Shown here one piece after another: positions 6,981 to 13,539 of a stretch of DNA of 19,259 bases. Source of the stretch: Hadesarchaea archaeon (lineage in GTDB: Archaea; Hadarchaeota; Hadarchaeia; Hadarchaeales; Hadarchaeaceae). Location of the stretch: positions 1-19,259 of the forward strand of contig JAUWYN010000014.1 in NCBI GenBank assembly GCA_030615805.1, in the 5' to 3' direction. The notes beneath the pieces are model-generated. The model had not been told where the DNA came from. It was given only the letters and a program-made list of their open reading frames with translations, and made no database searches. Positions within the stretch are counted from its first letter, which is position 1. Every line of letters starts with the position of its first letter. Both the position numbers and the translations under genes were made by a program.

Positions 6981-7636
6981 GCCCGCTCCTCCTTGGGTAC
7001 GTAACGCCCGCGGCGCTCAATTTCTTCAACCCGCTCGATTACCTCGCTTGCCCCCTCACCGAATTCTCGCTTGTAGCCGGCTAAGACCGCGCGGTAAGCC
7101 TCGTCAGTGACCTGAAAATGAATACTTTGAAGGGCGCGCCTAAGCAAATGTAAATCAACGCCGCGAGCTTCGAGCAAGGGGTTGTATCCACCCAGCCCAA
7201 AGTCGACGAAGTAAACCCTACCCTTACGCGTCAAGATCATGTTCGAGGTCGTGAGATCTCCATGCACGATGCCGGCGCGGTGCAAGCGGGCCACCTGTCT
7301 GCCTATGAGCTCACAGAGCTTCCGTCTCGCTTTTGGTCTCAATTTGTCCAGCACGAGCTTCACCTGCCTACCATCGATGAACTCCATCACTATACGCATG
7401 CCCGTCCGGTCAACCTCGTAGACGAGCGGCGCCGGCACCCCAGCTCGCTTGGCATCCGCAAAAAGTTTCGACTCGAGCGTCGTTCTCGACTCTCGGAGCT
7501 GTTTATCTATCTCGAGGATTCGGTAGCGCTTGGAAATTCGATGTTTGACCACGACTTTGCCCTCGCCCGCGCGATGGAGCACCCGCGCGAATGGCTCGAG
7601 GTAGAGGTTTGCTTCCGCACCTTTCTTCATCAACAT
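6971..7636 (-). CDS. bud32: KEOPS kinase/ATPase Bud32
   Basis: Small atypical protein kinase (PRPK) that acts as an ATPase with Kae1 in t6A synthesis; 221 residues, the usual length for a stand-alone Bud32. Motifs: KKGAEANLY at 4-12 in place of the glycine loop, catalytic Lys31 in VVVKHRISKRYR, the family signature DKQLRESRT at 44-52, catalytic loop HGDLTTSNMI at 125-134 and DFGLGGYNP from 145. The lack of an activation segment is normal here. The ATG at 7636 abuts the kae1 stop (TAAATG); a second in-frame ATG lies two codons in, at 7630, and either could be used. The downstream XTP/dITP diphosphatase overlaps its last 10 bases. It is separate from kae1, unlike the Kae1-Bud32 fusion known in several methanogens. 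Confidence 0.95.
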   Translation of the reverse strand: MLMKKGAEANLYLEPFARVLHRAGEGKVVVKHRISKRYRILEIDKQLRESRTTLESKLFADAKRAGVPAPLVYEVDRTGMRIVMEFIDGRQVKLVLDKLRPKARRKLCELIGRQVARLHRAGIVHGDLTTSNMILTRKGRVYFVDFGLGGYNPLLEARGVDLHLLRRALQSIHFQVTDEAYRAVLAGYKREFGEGASEVIERVEEIERRGRYVPKEERAWR

Positions 7637-8623
7637 TTAACCAGTCCTCCAGGGGATGTCGACTTGATCTGTTCGCCACCGTTGCTTTACCCCGGTCTCC
7701 CTGAGCTTTTGCCTGAGCCCATGTTTATACACCAAAATACCGGTCCAAGCAATCATTGCGCCGCAGTCTTGACAATACTCTCTTGGCGGCACGAAAAACT
7801 TCGCCTTGTGTTCATTTGCCATCAGCTTAAGCATCTCTCTTAATCTTTGATTCGCTGCTACACCACCCGTTAACATCACCTCTTTTTTCTCGGTGTGCGC
7901 AACCGCTCGCTCAGTCACCTCGACCAATGCCGCGAACGCTGTCTCTTGGAGACTGAAGCAGAGGTCATGTAAATCGGCGCCGGCGCGATGCTTTCGCACG
8001 GCTTCGGTCATCAATCCTGAGAACGATAGGTCCATCCCCTTGACCACGTAGGGCAGCGGGATGTAGCGTTTTCCCTCTCGCGCAAGTCGCTCAACGGTGG
8101 GCCCGCCGGGGTAGGGGAGCCCGACCCCGCGGGCGAAGACATCGAGGCAGTTGCCCACTGGAATATCAAGGGTTTCACCGAAAACGCGGTAGCGGCCAGC
8201 ATCGAAGGCTATGACTTGGGTGTTGCCCCCGCTCACGTAAAGCGTCACGGGATCTCTAGCTCGCTCGGTTAAACGGCCGATCTCGACGTGCGCGATGCAG
8301 TGATTAACCGAAATGATTGGGACATCGAGCCAGCTCGCCAATGCCCTCGCCGCCGTTGCAGCTGTACGTAAACAAGGGCCAAGCCCCGGACCAGCCGAAA
8401 ATGCTAGGAGATCGACGTCTTCGATAGCTACCCTCGCGGCTTTTAGTGCCCCATCCAGAACCACGCGCGCGTTGGCGGCATGAAACTGCGCCGCCTCTCG
8501 AGGGTGAATGCCCCCCTTCGCTGGCACGTAAGTCTTTAAAGCATTCGCGAGCACCTTCCCCCGCGAGTCCACGATGCCCACGCCAAACGTGTGCGCAGTG
8601 CCCTCGATGCCCAAACACAACAT
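7637..8623 (-). CDS. kae1: KEOPS catalytic subunit Kae1 (t6A37 threonylcarbamoyltransferase)
   Basis: Transfers threonylcarbamoyl from TC-AMP to A37 of ANN-decoding tRNAs. The 328 residues show the ASKHA fold motifs: GIEGTAHTFGVGIVD at 5-19, the metal-binding HxxxH at 108-112 (HCIAH), YVSGGNTQVIAF at 129-140, PYPGGPTVERLA, MDLSFSGLMT, and near the C-terminus the third-ligand region CQDCGAMIAWTG. The ATG at 8623 has GAGG 7 bases upstream. Its stop is directly followed by bud32, so translation of the two partners is coupled. Upstream, across about 100 bases, lies the TRAM-domain gene. Confidence 0.96.
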   Translation of the reverse strand: MLCLGIEGTAHTFGVGIVDSRGKVLANALKTYVPAKGGIHPREAAQFHAANARVVLDGALKAARVAIEDVDLLAFSAGPGLGPCLRTAATAARALASWLDVPIISVNHCIAHVEIGRLTERARDPVTLYVSGGNTQVIAFDAGRYRVFGETLDIPVGNCLDVFARGVGLPYPGGPTVERLAREGKRYIPLPYVVKGMDLSFSGLMTEAVRKHRAGADLHDLCFSLQETAFAALVEVTERAVAHTEKKEVMLTGGVAANQRLREMLKLMANEHKAKFFVPPREYCQDCGAMIAWTGILVYKHGLRQKLRETGVKQRWRTDQVDIPWRTG

Positions 8624-8628
8624 TCCTG

Positions 8629-8702
8629 AACCTCGAACAATTTCTCTTGCCAGTTCTTAAAGCAATTAACCTGAAATAGCTACCGCTGAGCCAAGCGAGG
8701 TT
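8629..8702. repeat. Inverted repeat spanning the kae1 leader
   Basis: Seven-base arms AACCTCG (8629-8635) and CGAGGTT (8696-8702) are perfectly complementary, 60 bases apart. The kae1-proximal arm contains the GAGG that serves as its ribosome binding site, so pairing would hide it. This could be chance. Confidence 0.3.
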
Positions 8703-8713
8703 GCCAAAGTCCA

Positions 8714-8732
8714 GAGTAAAAAGAGCTTACTC
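8714..8732 (-). terminator. Small hairpin overlapping the TRAM gene stop codon
   Basis: A six-base stem (GAGTAA at 8714-8719, TTACTC at 8727-8732) with a seven-base loop that carries part of a T run on the minus strand. It overlaps the TAA stop of the TRAM gene. It may mark a transcript 3' end or be a minor structure. Low certainty. Confidence 0.3.
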
Positions 8733-8945
8733 CGTAACGACTTCAGCTGTCGCAAATCTTTGCCGCACCGCAGTGATGCGGACCTTTACCTCATCCCCGG
8801 CATTCGTGCCGGGTACGAAGACCACGAAGCCCTGAATGCGGGCGATTCCATCTCCGCCTTTGCCCTTCGACTCTATCTTCACGTCGTGGGTATCGCCAAC
8901 GTTCACCGGTGCAGGTGGTCCTCTTTGCTCTCTTGGTCTGTACAC
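8727..8945 (-). CDS. Small TRAM-domain RNA-binding protein
   Basis: Stand-alone TRAM protein of 72 residues, about the size of the small archaeal TRAM proteins proposed to act as RNA chaperones in cold or stress response. The domain spans about residues 16-72: VGDTHDVKIESKGKGGDG, then GIARIQGFVVFVPGTNAGDEV, then VRITAVRQRFATAEVV, the classic five-strand pattern. The first 15 residues are proline/arginine-rich. The start is GTG at 8945, supported by AAAGGAG at 8954-8960, eight bases upstream. It lies at the head of the minus-strand unit containing kae1 and is divergent from the tungstate transporter genes. Confidence 0.9.
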   Translation of the reverse strand: MYRPREQRGPPAPVNVGDTHDVKIESKGKGGDGIARIQGFVVFVPGTNAGDEVKVRITAVRQRFATAEVVTE

Positions 8946-9055
8946 CTCTTCAACTCCTTTTTGTTGCGAGGAAACGTCGGTGGTTATGCTCTTAAGGTTT
9001 TTGTGGGGAAGCGAACCAATGAGATTTTTTGTTTGATTAACCCTTAACGTTTAAC

Positions 9056-9063
9056 TAAATAAA
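9056..9063 (+). promoter_or_regulatory. Probable TATA box for the tupABC operon
   Basis: TAAATAAA lies in the AT-rich 163-base gap between the divergent TRAM and tupA genes. Transcription starting about 25 bases on, near 9085, leaves a short leader that contains GGTGAG at 9097-9102 and excludes the upstream GTG at 9079. This helps choose the TTG at 9109 as start. The rest of the gap holds no other feature I can support. Confidence 0.4.
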
Positions 9064-9108
9064 GAATTTTAAGCCATAGTGTTAATCACAGTTCTTGGTG
9101 AGTGGGGA

Positions 9109-10062
9109 TTGAACAAGGTAGTTGGAATTATGCTCATCGCCGCAATCTGCAGCTTCGCGTCCCTCGCGTACATCGAGACATTGAGGAGAACCGAGGATAA
9201 GTTGATGGTGGCGACTACCACGAGCCTTTACGACACCGGCCTCTTAGACGTTATCGCCGATCGCTATCGAGCAAAGTACGGCACTAACCTCTACTTCATA
9301 CCACTAGGAAGTGGTCAATCGCTGGAGCATGCAAAGCGGGGAGACGCCGACGCAGTGCTCGTGCATTCACCTTCGCTCGAAAACCAATTTTTACAAGAAA
9401 ACGCGGGAGGGGCGAGGAAGATAATTGCCTACAATTTCTTCGCAATCGTCGGCCCAGGCGATGACCCCACAAACATCGAAAACTTGTCGCCGCTCGCGGC
9501 CCTTCAAAGGATCGCACAGGTAAAAGCAACTTGGGTCTCCCGAGGCGACAACTCGGGTACCCACATGAAGGAGAAGAACCTCTGGCAGGAGGCCGGCTTC
9601 GACCCCACCGAGCTCAGAAACGATTGGTACCTCGAGTCTAGCTCGGGCATGGGGCGGACGCTGAGCATAGCCAACGAGCAAAGAGCCTACACCCTAGCCG
9701 ACATGGGCACTTATCTCAAGTTTCATAGAAACAACTTGATCGACCTCGAGGTGCTCGTGAGTCAGGGAAAGGAGCTCCTCAACGTCTACAGCGTGATGGC
9801 GGTCAACCCGAGCGCCCATCCCTACCTGAACTTCAATGACGCGGTTCGATTCATCGAATTTCTAGTTTCGAGCGAGGGGCAAAATATCATCGACGAATTC
9901 GGGCGGAGCGAGTTCGGGCGCCCGCTCTTCTACCCCGCGGTCGAGTTGCTGCGCGAAAACACGGACCCGCAGTTGGTAAGCTGGATTCGAGATTATGCGT
10001 TCTTCGAAAATAGCGAGTGCCCGCCCCGATATCGTCTGGGGCAGGAGGAGCTGTACGAATGA
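9109..10062 (+). CDS. tupA: Tungstate ABC transporter, extracellular substrate-binding protein (TupA-like)
   Basis: Captures tungstate (or a like oxyanion) outside the membrane and delivers it to the permease. An N-terminal hydrophobic segment (VVGIMLIAAICSFASLAYI, residues 4-22) is a signal or membrane anchor; its Cys14 does not sit in a good lipobox. The binding core starts at ATTTSLYDTG (35-44), the TupA signature where TTTS helps hold the anion, followed by PLGSGQSLEHAKRGDADAVLVHSP and a conserved RGDNSGTHMKE. These match TupA rather than ModA or WtpA. I start at TTG 9109, with GGTGAG 6 bases upstream; an in-frame GTG at 9079 would add ten residues before the signal. Its stop overlaps the permease start (ATGA). 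No Mo/W riboswitch-like element was recognised upstream. Confidence 0.87.
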   Translation: MNKVVGIMLIAAICSFASLAYIETLRRTEDKLMVATTTSLYDTGLLDVIADRYRAKYGTNLYFIPLGSGQSLEHAKRGDADAVLVHSPSLENQFLQENAGGARKIIAYNFFAIVGPGDDPTNIENLSPLAALQRIAQVKATWVSRGDNSGTHMKEKNLWQEAGFDPTELRNDWYLESSSGMGRTLSIANEQRAYTLADMGTYLKFHRNNLIDLEVLVSQGKELLNVYSVMAVNPSAHPYLNFNDAVRFIEFLVSSEGQNIIDEFGRSEFGRPLFYPAVELLRENTDPQLVSWIRDYAFFENSECPPRYRLGQEELYE

Positions 10063-10691
10063 GCGAACTCCTCGAGATAGTAATTATATCACTTTGGATT
10101 TCCGGTACAGCGTTGCTTCTCTCCCTGCTCTGGAGCATCCCCATAGCGCTAACGCTGGGGCTAAGGAGGTTTAGGGGAAGAGGAACCTTGATAAGCTTCT
10201 TCAACGCGATGCTCGGCATCCCCACCGTGGCGCTCGGGCTCATCCTCTACCTGATTCTCTCCCGAGGGGGTCCCCTTGGCATCCTCGGTCTGCTTTACAC
10301 GCCCACCGCCATAATCATCGGTCAGGCCATCCTCATCACTCCTATTATAGTGAGCCTGCTGACGAGCGCCATCGAAGCGGTCGACCCTGAGATCATGAAT
10401 CTCGCCCGAACTCTTGGGGCGTCGGAGCGTCAAGCATCGCTCGCCGTGCTCGGAGAGGCACGAAAGGGGGGTATCTTGGCTGGTGTGGCCGCGTTCAACC
10501 GCGCCGTCTCGGAACTTGGCATCGCACTCATGCTGGGTGGCGGCATCGCTGGCTGGACGCGGGTGATGAGCACTGAGATACAGCGTGCGACTGGGGCAGG
10601 TGAATTTCTGCTTTCAATCCAGCTGGCCGCGGTGTTGCTCACCATCGTCTTTGCGCTGACCTTCCTGATGAACCTCTTGAGGAGGGACTGA
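10059..10691 (+). CDS. tupB: Tungstate ABC transporter permease (TupB-like)
   Basis: Membrane channel subunit, 210 residues, within the expected range for TupB. About five or six hydrophobic segments are visible, near residues 6-33, 45-68, 78-101, 138-162 and 185-206. The cytoplasmic coupling helix (EAA loop) is EIMNLARTLGASERQASLAV at 111-130, which docks on the ATPase. The frame is open further upstream inside tupA, but the ATG at 10059 overlaps the tupA stop by four bases and begins right before the first membrane helix, so it is the natural start. Followed by tupC after one base. Confidence 0.9.
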   Translation: MSELLEIVIISLWISGTALLLSLLWSIPIALTLGLRRFRGRGTLISFFNAMLGIPTVALGLILYLILSRGGPLGILGLLYTPTAIIIGQAILITPIIVSLLTSAIEAVDPEIMNLARTLGASERQASLAVLGEARKGGILAGVAAFNRAVSELGIALMLGGGIAGWTRVMSTEIQRATGAGEFLLSIQLAAVLLTIVFALTFLMNLLRRD

Positions 10692-10692
10692 A

Positions 10693-11412
10693 ATGGCCGT
10701 GCTTCAACGACTAAAACACGTCACCCAAGAATATGATGGAAAAATCGTCCTTCGTGGCGTGAGCTTGAGCGTTCGAAGAGGTGAGGTGCTCTCGATCATC
10801 GGACCAAACGGGGCCGGCAAGACGACTTTGCTACGGATTATGGGACTTCTCGATAAACCGGTGGGTGGGGAGGTAATTTACAGGGGTGTAAAGGTCAGAA
10901 AGTCGAATGCCCCGCACATCAGGAGTAAGATTACAATGGTCTTCCAACGGGCCGTGCTCTTCAACACCACCGTCTTCGATAACATCGCCTATGGGCTCAA
11001 GCTCAGGGGTTACTCAAGCGATGAAATCGAGCGAAGAGTCGGGCGCGTGCTCGAGCGCGTAGGGATGGAAAAATTCTCGAAGCGCAGGGCGAAAACCCTC
11101 TCAGGCGGCGAACAACAGCGCGTGGTCATCGCTAGGGCGCTTGTGCTCGAACCCGAGCTCCTGCTTTTAGACGAGCCGACCGCGAACTTGGATCCAACCA
11201 ATGTCACAATTGTCGAAGAGATCATCAGGAGTTTGAAAAACAATGCTGCAGTGGTGGTGACCACACACAACCTCTTCCAAGCACGAAGGCTCCCCGATCG
11301 GGTAGTCTGCCTCCTTGACGGCGCCGTGATCGACGTGGGGAAGACCGATGACATCTTCAGGCACCCTAAGGATGAGCGAACGAGGAAGTTCATCAGCGGA
11401 AAGCTCTTCTGA
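10693..11412 (+). CDS. tupC: Tungstate ABC transporter ATP-binding protein (TupC-like)
   Basis: ATPase that powers the transporter, on the cytoplasmic face. All motifs are intact: Walker A GPNGAGKT at 37-44, Q-loop Gln85 in VFQRAVLF, signature LSGGEQQR at 136-143, Walker B LLLLDEPT at 156-163 and switch His192 in TTHNL. At 239 residues it is a bare nucleotide-binding domain without the C-terminal regulatory (TOBE/MOP) domain found in ModC. The ATG at 10693 has GGAGG 7 bases before it and starts one base after the tupB stop, so all three genes form one operon. Specificity for tungstate is inferred from the neighbouring binding protein. Confidence 0.92.
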   Translation: MAVLQRLKHVTQEYDGKIVLRGVSLSVRRGEVLSIIGPNGAGKTTLLRIMGLLDKPVGGEVIYRGVKVRKSNAPHIRSKITMVFQRAVLFNTTVFDNIAYGLKLRGYSSDEIERRVGRVLERVGMEKFSKRRAKTLSGGEQQRVVIARALVLEPELLLLDEPTANLDPTNVTIVEEIIRSLKNNAAVVVTTHNLFQARRLPDRVVCLLDGAVIDVGKTDDIFRHPKDERTRKFISGKLF

Positions 11413-11464
11413 ACCACCGGGCTGAAATTTAAGTCTGTGTAAGTTAAGTTGTAATGGCGAATTG

Positions 11465-12769
11465 ATGTTCTTCAAGCGAATCTTTGGCAAGAAAAAGGCC
11501 CCCGAGCCAATCCAACCAGAGAAGCTCTCCATTGATTCCCTCGAGGAACGGGTAAACAAACTCAAACGGGAAAAGCTCGCGGGGGCCCAATCCAGATTAA
11601 ACGCCACGCTCGACAGGCTATCCGAGGAGCGGGGGGCACTTTTAAAGGAATTGAAAACCCTTTCCGGGGCCGAACCGACCGAGGAGGCTTATCCTGGGTT
11701 GCGCACGGCGGCGTTCGAGGCCCGGAGGCTCCTCGCTGACAAGCTGACCCGTGCGACCACCCATATCCAGCGGGGCGGGGAGTTCTCGACCGACGACCTC
11801 ACGACCCTAGATGGCAAACTGACGAAAATGGTGAACCTCACGACCGACGCAATCGCCACCCACAGCCGCTACGTCCGGGCGTTGTTCGGGCCCCGCTTGA
11901 ACACGATCGAGCTGCGCCTTCGACAGTTGCATAGATTGGTCAGGGAGGCTCATACCCTCATTGAAGGGACCCTCGGAGAAATGCGCTCGCTGGAATCGAT
12001 CTCCTCGAAAATATCATCACGAAGGGAGCTCCTCCACCGAATCGAGAGTATGCAAACCGATGCTAAATCGTTGGAAAGCCAGGTCGGGGTGCTCGAGAAG
12101 CTAATCGAGAACGAGAGCAACCAACTGACGCGACTCGTCAACAGCGAGGAATTCAAGGGCTTTGACGCGTCCGGGCGCGAGCTCGAACGGATCGAGCGCG
12201 AGATAGCCCGCGTAAGGAGCGACGCGTCGAGCGCAATCTCGGGGCTCAGCAGACCCCTTAGGAAGATGGAAAAACTCGTTAGAGCGGGCGAGTATCAAAT
12301 GGACCGAGAGATGGTGAAAGTCCTTGAACTCTGCATCGAGAATCCACTCGAAGTGCTTTCATCGGACGAAAAAATCACTTCCACCGATGCGCTGCTGCAA
12401 AAAATGATCGAACTTCTCGATGGAGGAAAAATAAGCATGGGCGACCGCGAACGGAAGAAGCGAATGGAGCTAGCTCGGGAACTTCTGGAAGAAAAAAAGC
12501 TGCTGAAGCTCAAGGAGCGGCTCACCCACCTTCACGCCCGCAGGGAAACCCAAAAACGCGCTCGCGAGCAAACATCACTTTTAAAACAAAAAGCGGAACT
12601 CGAAAGTTCGATCGAAAAATATAAATCAGACCTGAAACGTGCGCGAGCGACCATCGAGGAGTTCCATCGTGAATCACAACGAGCTGAAAAAGATATCGAC
12701 AAAAACTTGCGCGAGCTAGAAAAACTTGCAACCGAGGTTATCGGCGCGACGGTCGAACTCACTTCTTGA
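11465..12769 (+). CDS. Hypothetical coiled-coil protein
   Basis: I do not recognise this family. The 434-residue product is almost wholly helical and charged. A basic N-terminus (MFFKRIFGKKK) is followed by a first coiled coil (about 25-70), a middle part with GPRLNTIELRLRQLHRLVRE (about 143-162), then long heptad-like stretches (about 175-280 and 335-430). There is no P-loop, so it is not SbcC or SMC itself despite the likeness. No signal peptide or membrane segment. A TTG directly before the ATG (11462) is an alternative start; no clear ribosome binding site is seen, and AAATTTAAG near 11426-11434 could be its TATA box, giving a very short leader. It is therefore probably transcribed apart from tupABC. 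Its end overlaps rps27ae tail-to-tail by 11 bases. Confidence 0.8.
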   Translation: MFFKRIFGKKKAPEPIQPEKLSIDSLEERVNKLKREKLAGAQSRLNATLDRLSEERGALLKELKTLSGAEPTEEAYPGLRTAAFEARRLLADKLTRATTHIQRGGEFSTDDLTTLDGKLTKMVNLTTDAIATHSRYVRALFGPRLNTIELRLRQLHRLVREAHTLIEGTLGEMRSLESISSKISSRRELLHRIESMQTDAKSLESQVGVLEKLIENESNQLTRLVNSEEFKGFDASGRELERIEREIARVRSDASSAISGLSRPLRKMEKLVRAGEYQMDREMVKVLELCIENPLEVLSSDEKITSTDALLQKMIELLDGGKISMGDRERKKRMELARELLEEKKLLKLKERLTHLHARRETQKRAREQTSLLKQKAELESSIEKYKSDLKRARATIEEFHRESQRAEKDIDKNLRELEKLATEVIGATVELTS

Positions 12770-12926
12770 ACTCTGTGTACCCGCATCGCCCGCAAGCCCA
12801 ACGGTTCCCGTGGTCGGCCATGAAGACCCCCGGGCCGCAGCGCGAACAGACCGGGCGCAGATGCTCAAGCTTTTCGCCCTCGAGCTTGTAGAGCTTTGCC
12901 TTTGCGGCCTTAACCTTCTTTGCCAC
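12759..12926 (-). CDS. rps27ae: 30S ribosomal protein eS31 (S27ae)
   Basis: Zinc-ribbon protein of the small subunit; 55 residues, a normal archaeal length. A lysine-rich N-terminus (MAKKVKAAKAKLYKLEG) leads to CSRC at 27-30 and CGRC at 45-48, the four zinc ligands, and it ends in GYTEFKK. The start is GTG at 12926, inside the last codons of rps24e, which it overlaps by 17 bases. GGAGG lies upstream in rps24e. Its TGA at 12759-12761 lies within the end of the convergent coiled-coil gene. Too short to be listed by many gene callers, but the identification is firm. Confidence 0.94.
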   Translation of the reverse strand: MAKKVKAAKAKLYKLEGEKLEHLRPVCSRCGPGVFMADHGNRWACGRCGYTEFKK

Positions 12927-13401
12927 CCTCGACGACCTCCTCGGCCTTCTCCTCGGGCTTTGCCCCCTTGGCCGCCTCTTCAGTTTTCTTCGCTTCGAGT
13001 TTCTCGGGCTTGGCCGCCTCCTTCGGTTCCTTAGGTTTTGCTTCCTTCGGCTCCTCTACTTTTTTCTCGGGGGGCTTTTCGACTTTCGGTTTCTCCTCAG
13101 GTTTTGCCTCCGCCTTGGCCTCCTTCGGCATGTCCCGCTCGAGCAAAAATTTGGGCTCAAGCCTCTCGAGTTGCTCGCGGGAACTGTAGACGCGGGCGAT
13201 CCCTGATGCCGCCTGGCGACCGTAGGTGCTCGCCAGCTTCTCGATGACGATGAGCTCCTCCGCGACGCCAAGCTGGGCTGCGAGCTGGGCGCGCGTGTCC
13301 AAGCGCTTTGGGGTTGGCTCCCCCGCGTGATCAGCTTTGAATTTCACCTCGGTGCGTTTGAAGAGCGGGTTTTCCGTCTTCTCGATTATCTCGACCTTCA
13401 T
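12910..13401 (-). CDS. rps24e: 30S ribosomal protein eS24 with long low-complexity C-terminal tail
   Basis: Small-subunit protein whose core covers about residues 1-92: KVEIIEKTENPLFKRTEV, then HAGEPTPKRLDTRAQLAAQLG, then SGIARVYSSREQLERLEPKF. Archaeal eS24 is usually about 100 residues; this one has 163, because about 70 residues of lysine, glutamate, alanine and proline follow (repeated EEKPK, EPKEA and KPEKLE motifs). The tail is surely disordered. Two ATG codons adjoin (13404 and 13401); the second has better spacing from AAGGGGG and gives MKVEIIEK. It is co-transcribed with rps27ae, whose start it overlaps. The 138-base upstream gap contains TATA-like stretches, an inverted repeat and a palindrome. 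Confidence 0.93.
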   Translation of the reverse strand: MKVEIIEKTENPLFKRTEVKFKADHAGEPTPKRLDTRAQLAAQLGVAEELIVIEKLASTYGRQAASGIARVYSSREQLERLEPKFLLERDMPKEAKAEAKPEEKPKVEKPPEKKVEEPKEAKPKEPKEAAKPEKLEAKKTEEAAKGAKPEEKAEEVVEGGKEG

Positions 13402-13456
13402 CATGGCCCCCTTTCATCTCAAGCGGAGTTCAATTAAACCTTAGCCATGCCTTATC

Positions 13457-13480
13457 GGTAATCCAATTTTCGAGATTACC
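13457..13480. repeat. Inverted repeat upstream of rps24e
   Basis: GGTAATC at 13457-13463 and GATTACC at 13474-13480 form a perfect seven-base inverted repeat around a ten-base spacer. On the minus strand it follows directly after a possible TATA element (GGTTTAAGG, 13478-13486) and would cover the initiation region, a typical operator position. An alternative TATA-like GGTTTAATT near 13432-13440 would instead put it upstream of the promoter. Confidence 0.4.
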
Positions 13481-13491
13481 TTAAACCACTA

Positions 13492-13503
13492 GCGAACGTT
13501 CGC
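13492..13503. repeat. 12-bp palindrome, second copy of the GCGAACGTTCGC core
   Basis: Perfect palindrome immediately upstream of the possible rps24e TATA element, in the gap between rps24e and the dephospho-CoA kinase gene. The same 12 bases occur at 6509-6520 inside the XTP/dITP diphosphatase gene. Confidence 0.6.
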
Positions 13504-13539
13504 CATTCCATTCAAAAAATAACCCACAATTCCCAAAAA

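Noticed and set aside
8624..8726. tRNA-like words (GGCTCAGCGGTAGC and TGTTCGAGGTTC on the minus strand) between the TRAM gene and kae1
   Set aside because: The D-stem does not close with GAGC, there is no anticodon arm, and the TTCGA-like word is inside the would-be acceptor arm rather than in a T-arm. It is not a tRNA gene.
11465..12769. SbcC/SMC-type ATPase
   Set aside because: Long coiled coils are present, but there is no Walker A, no signature motif and no hinge, and the protein is too short.
12920..13189. Plus-strand Ser/Phe/Gly/Ala-rich ORF opposite the eS24 tail
   Set aside because: It is the antisense reading of the low-complexity Lys/Glu tail, not a separate gene.
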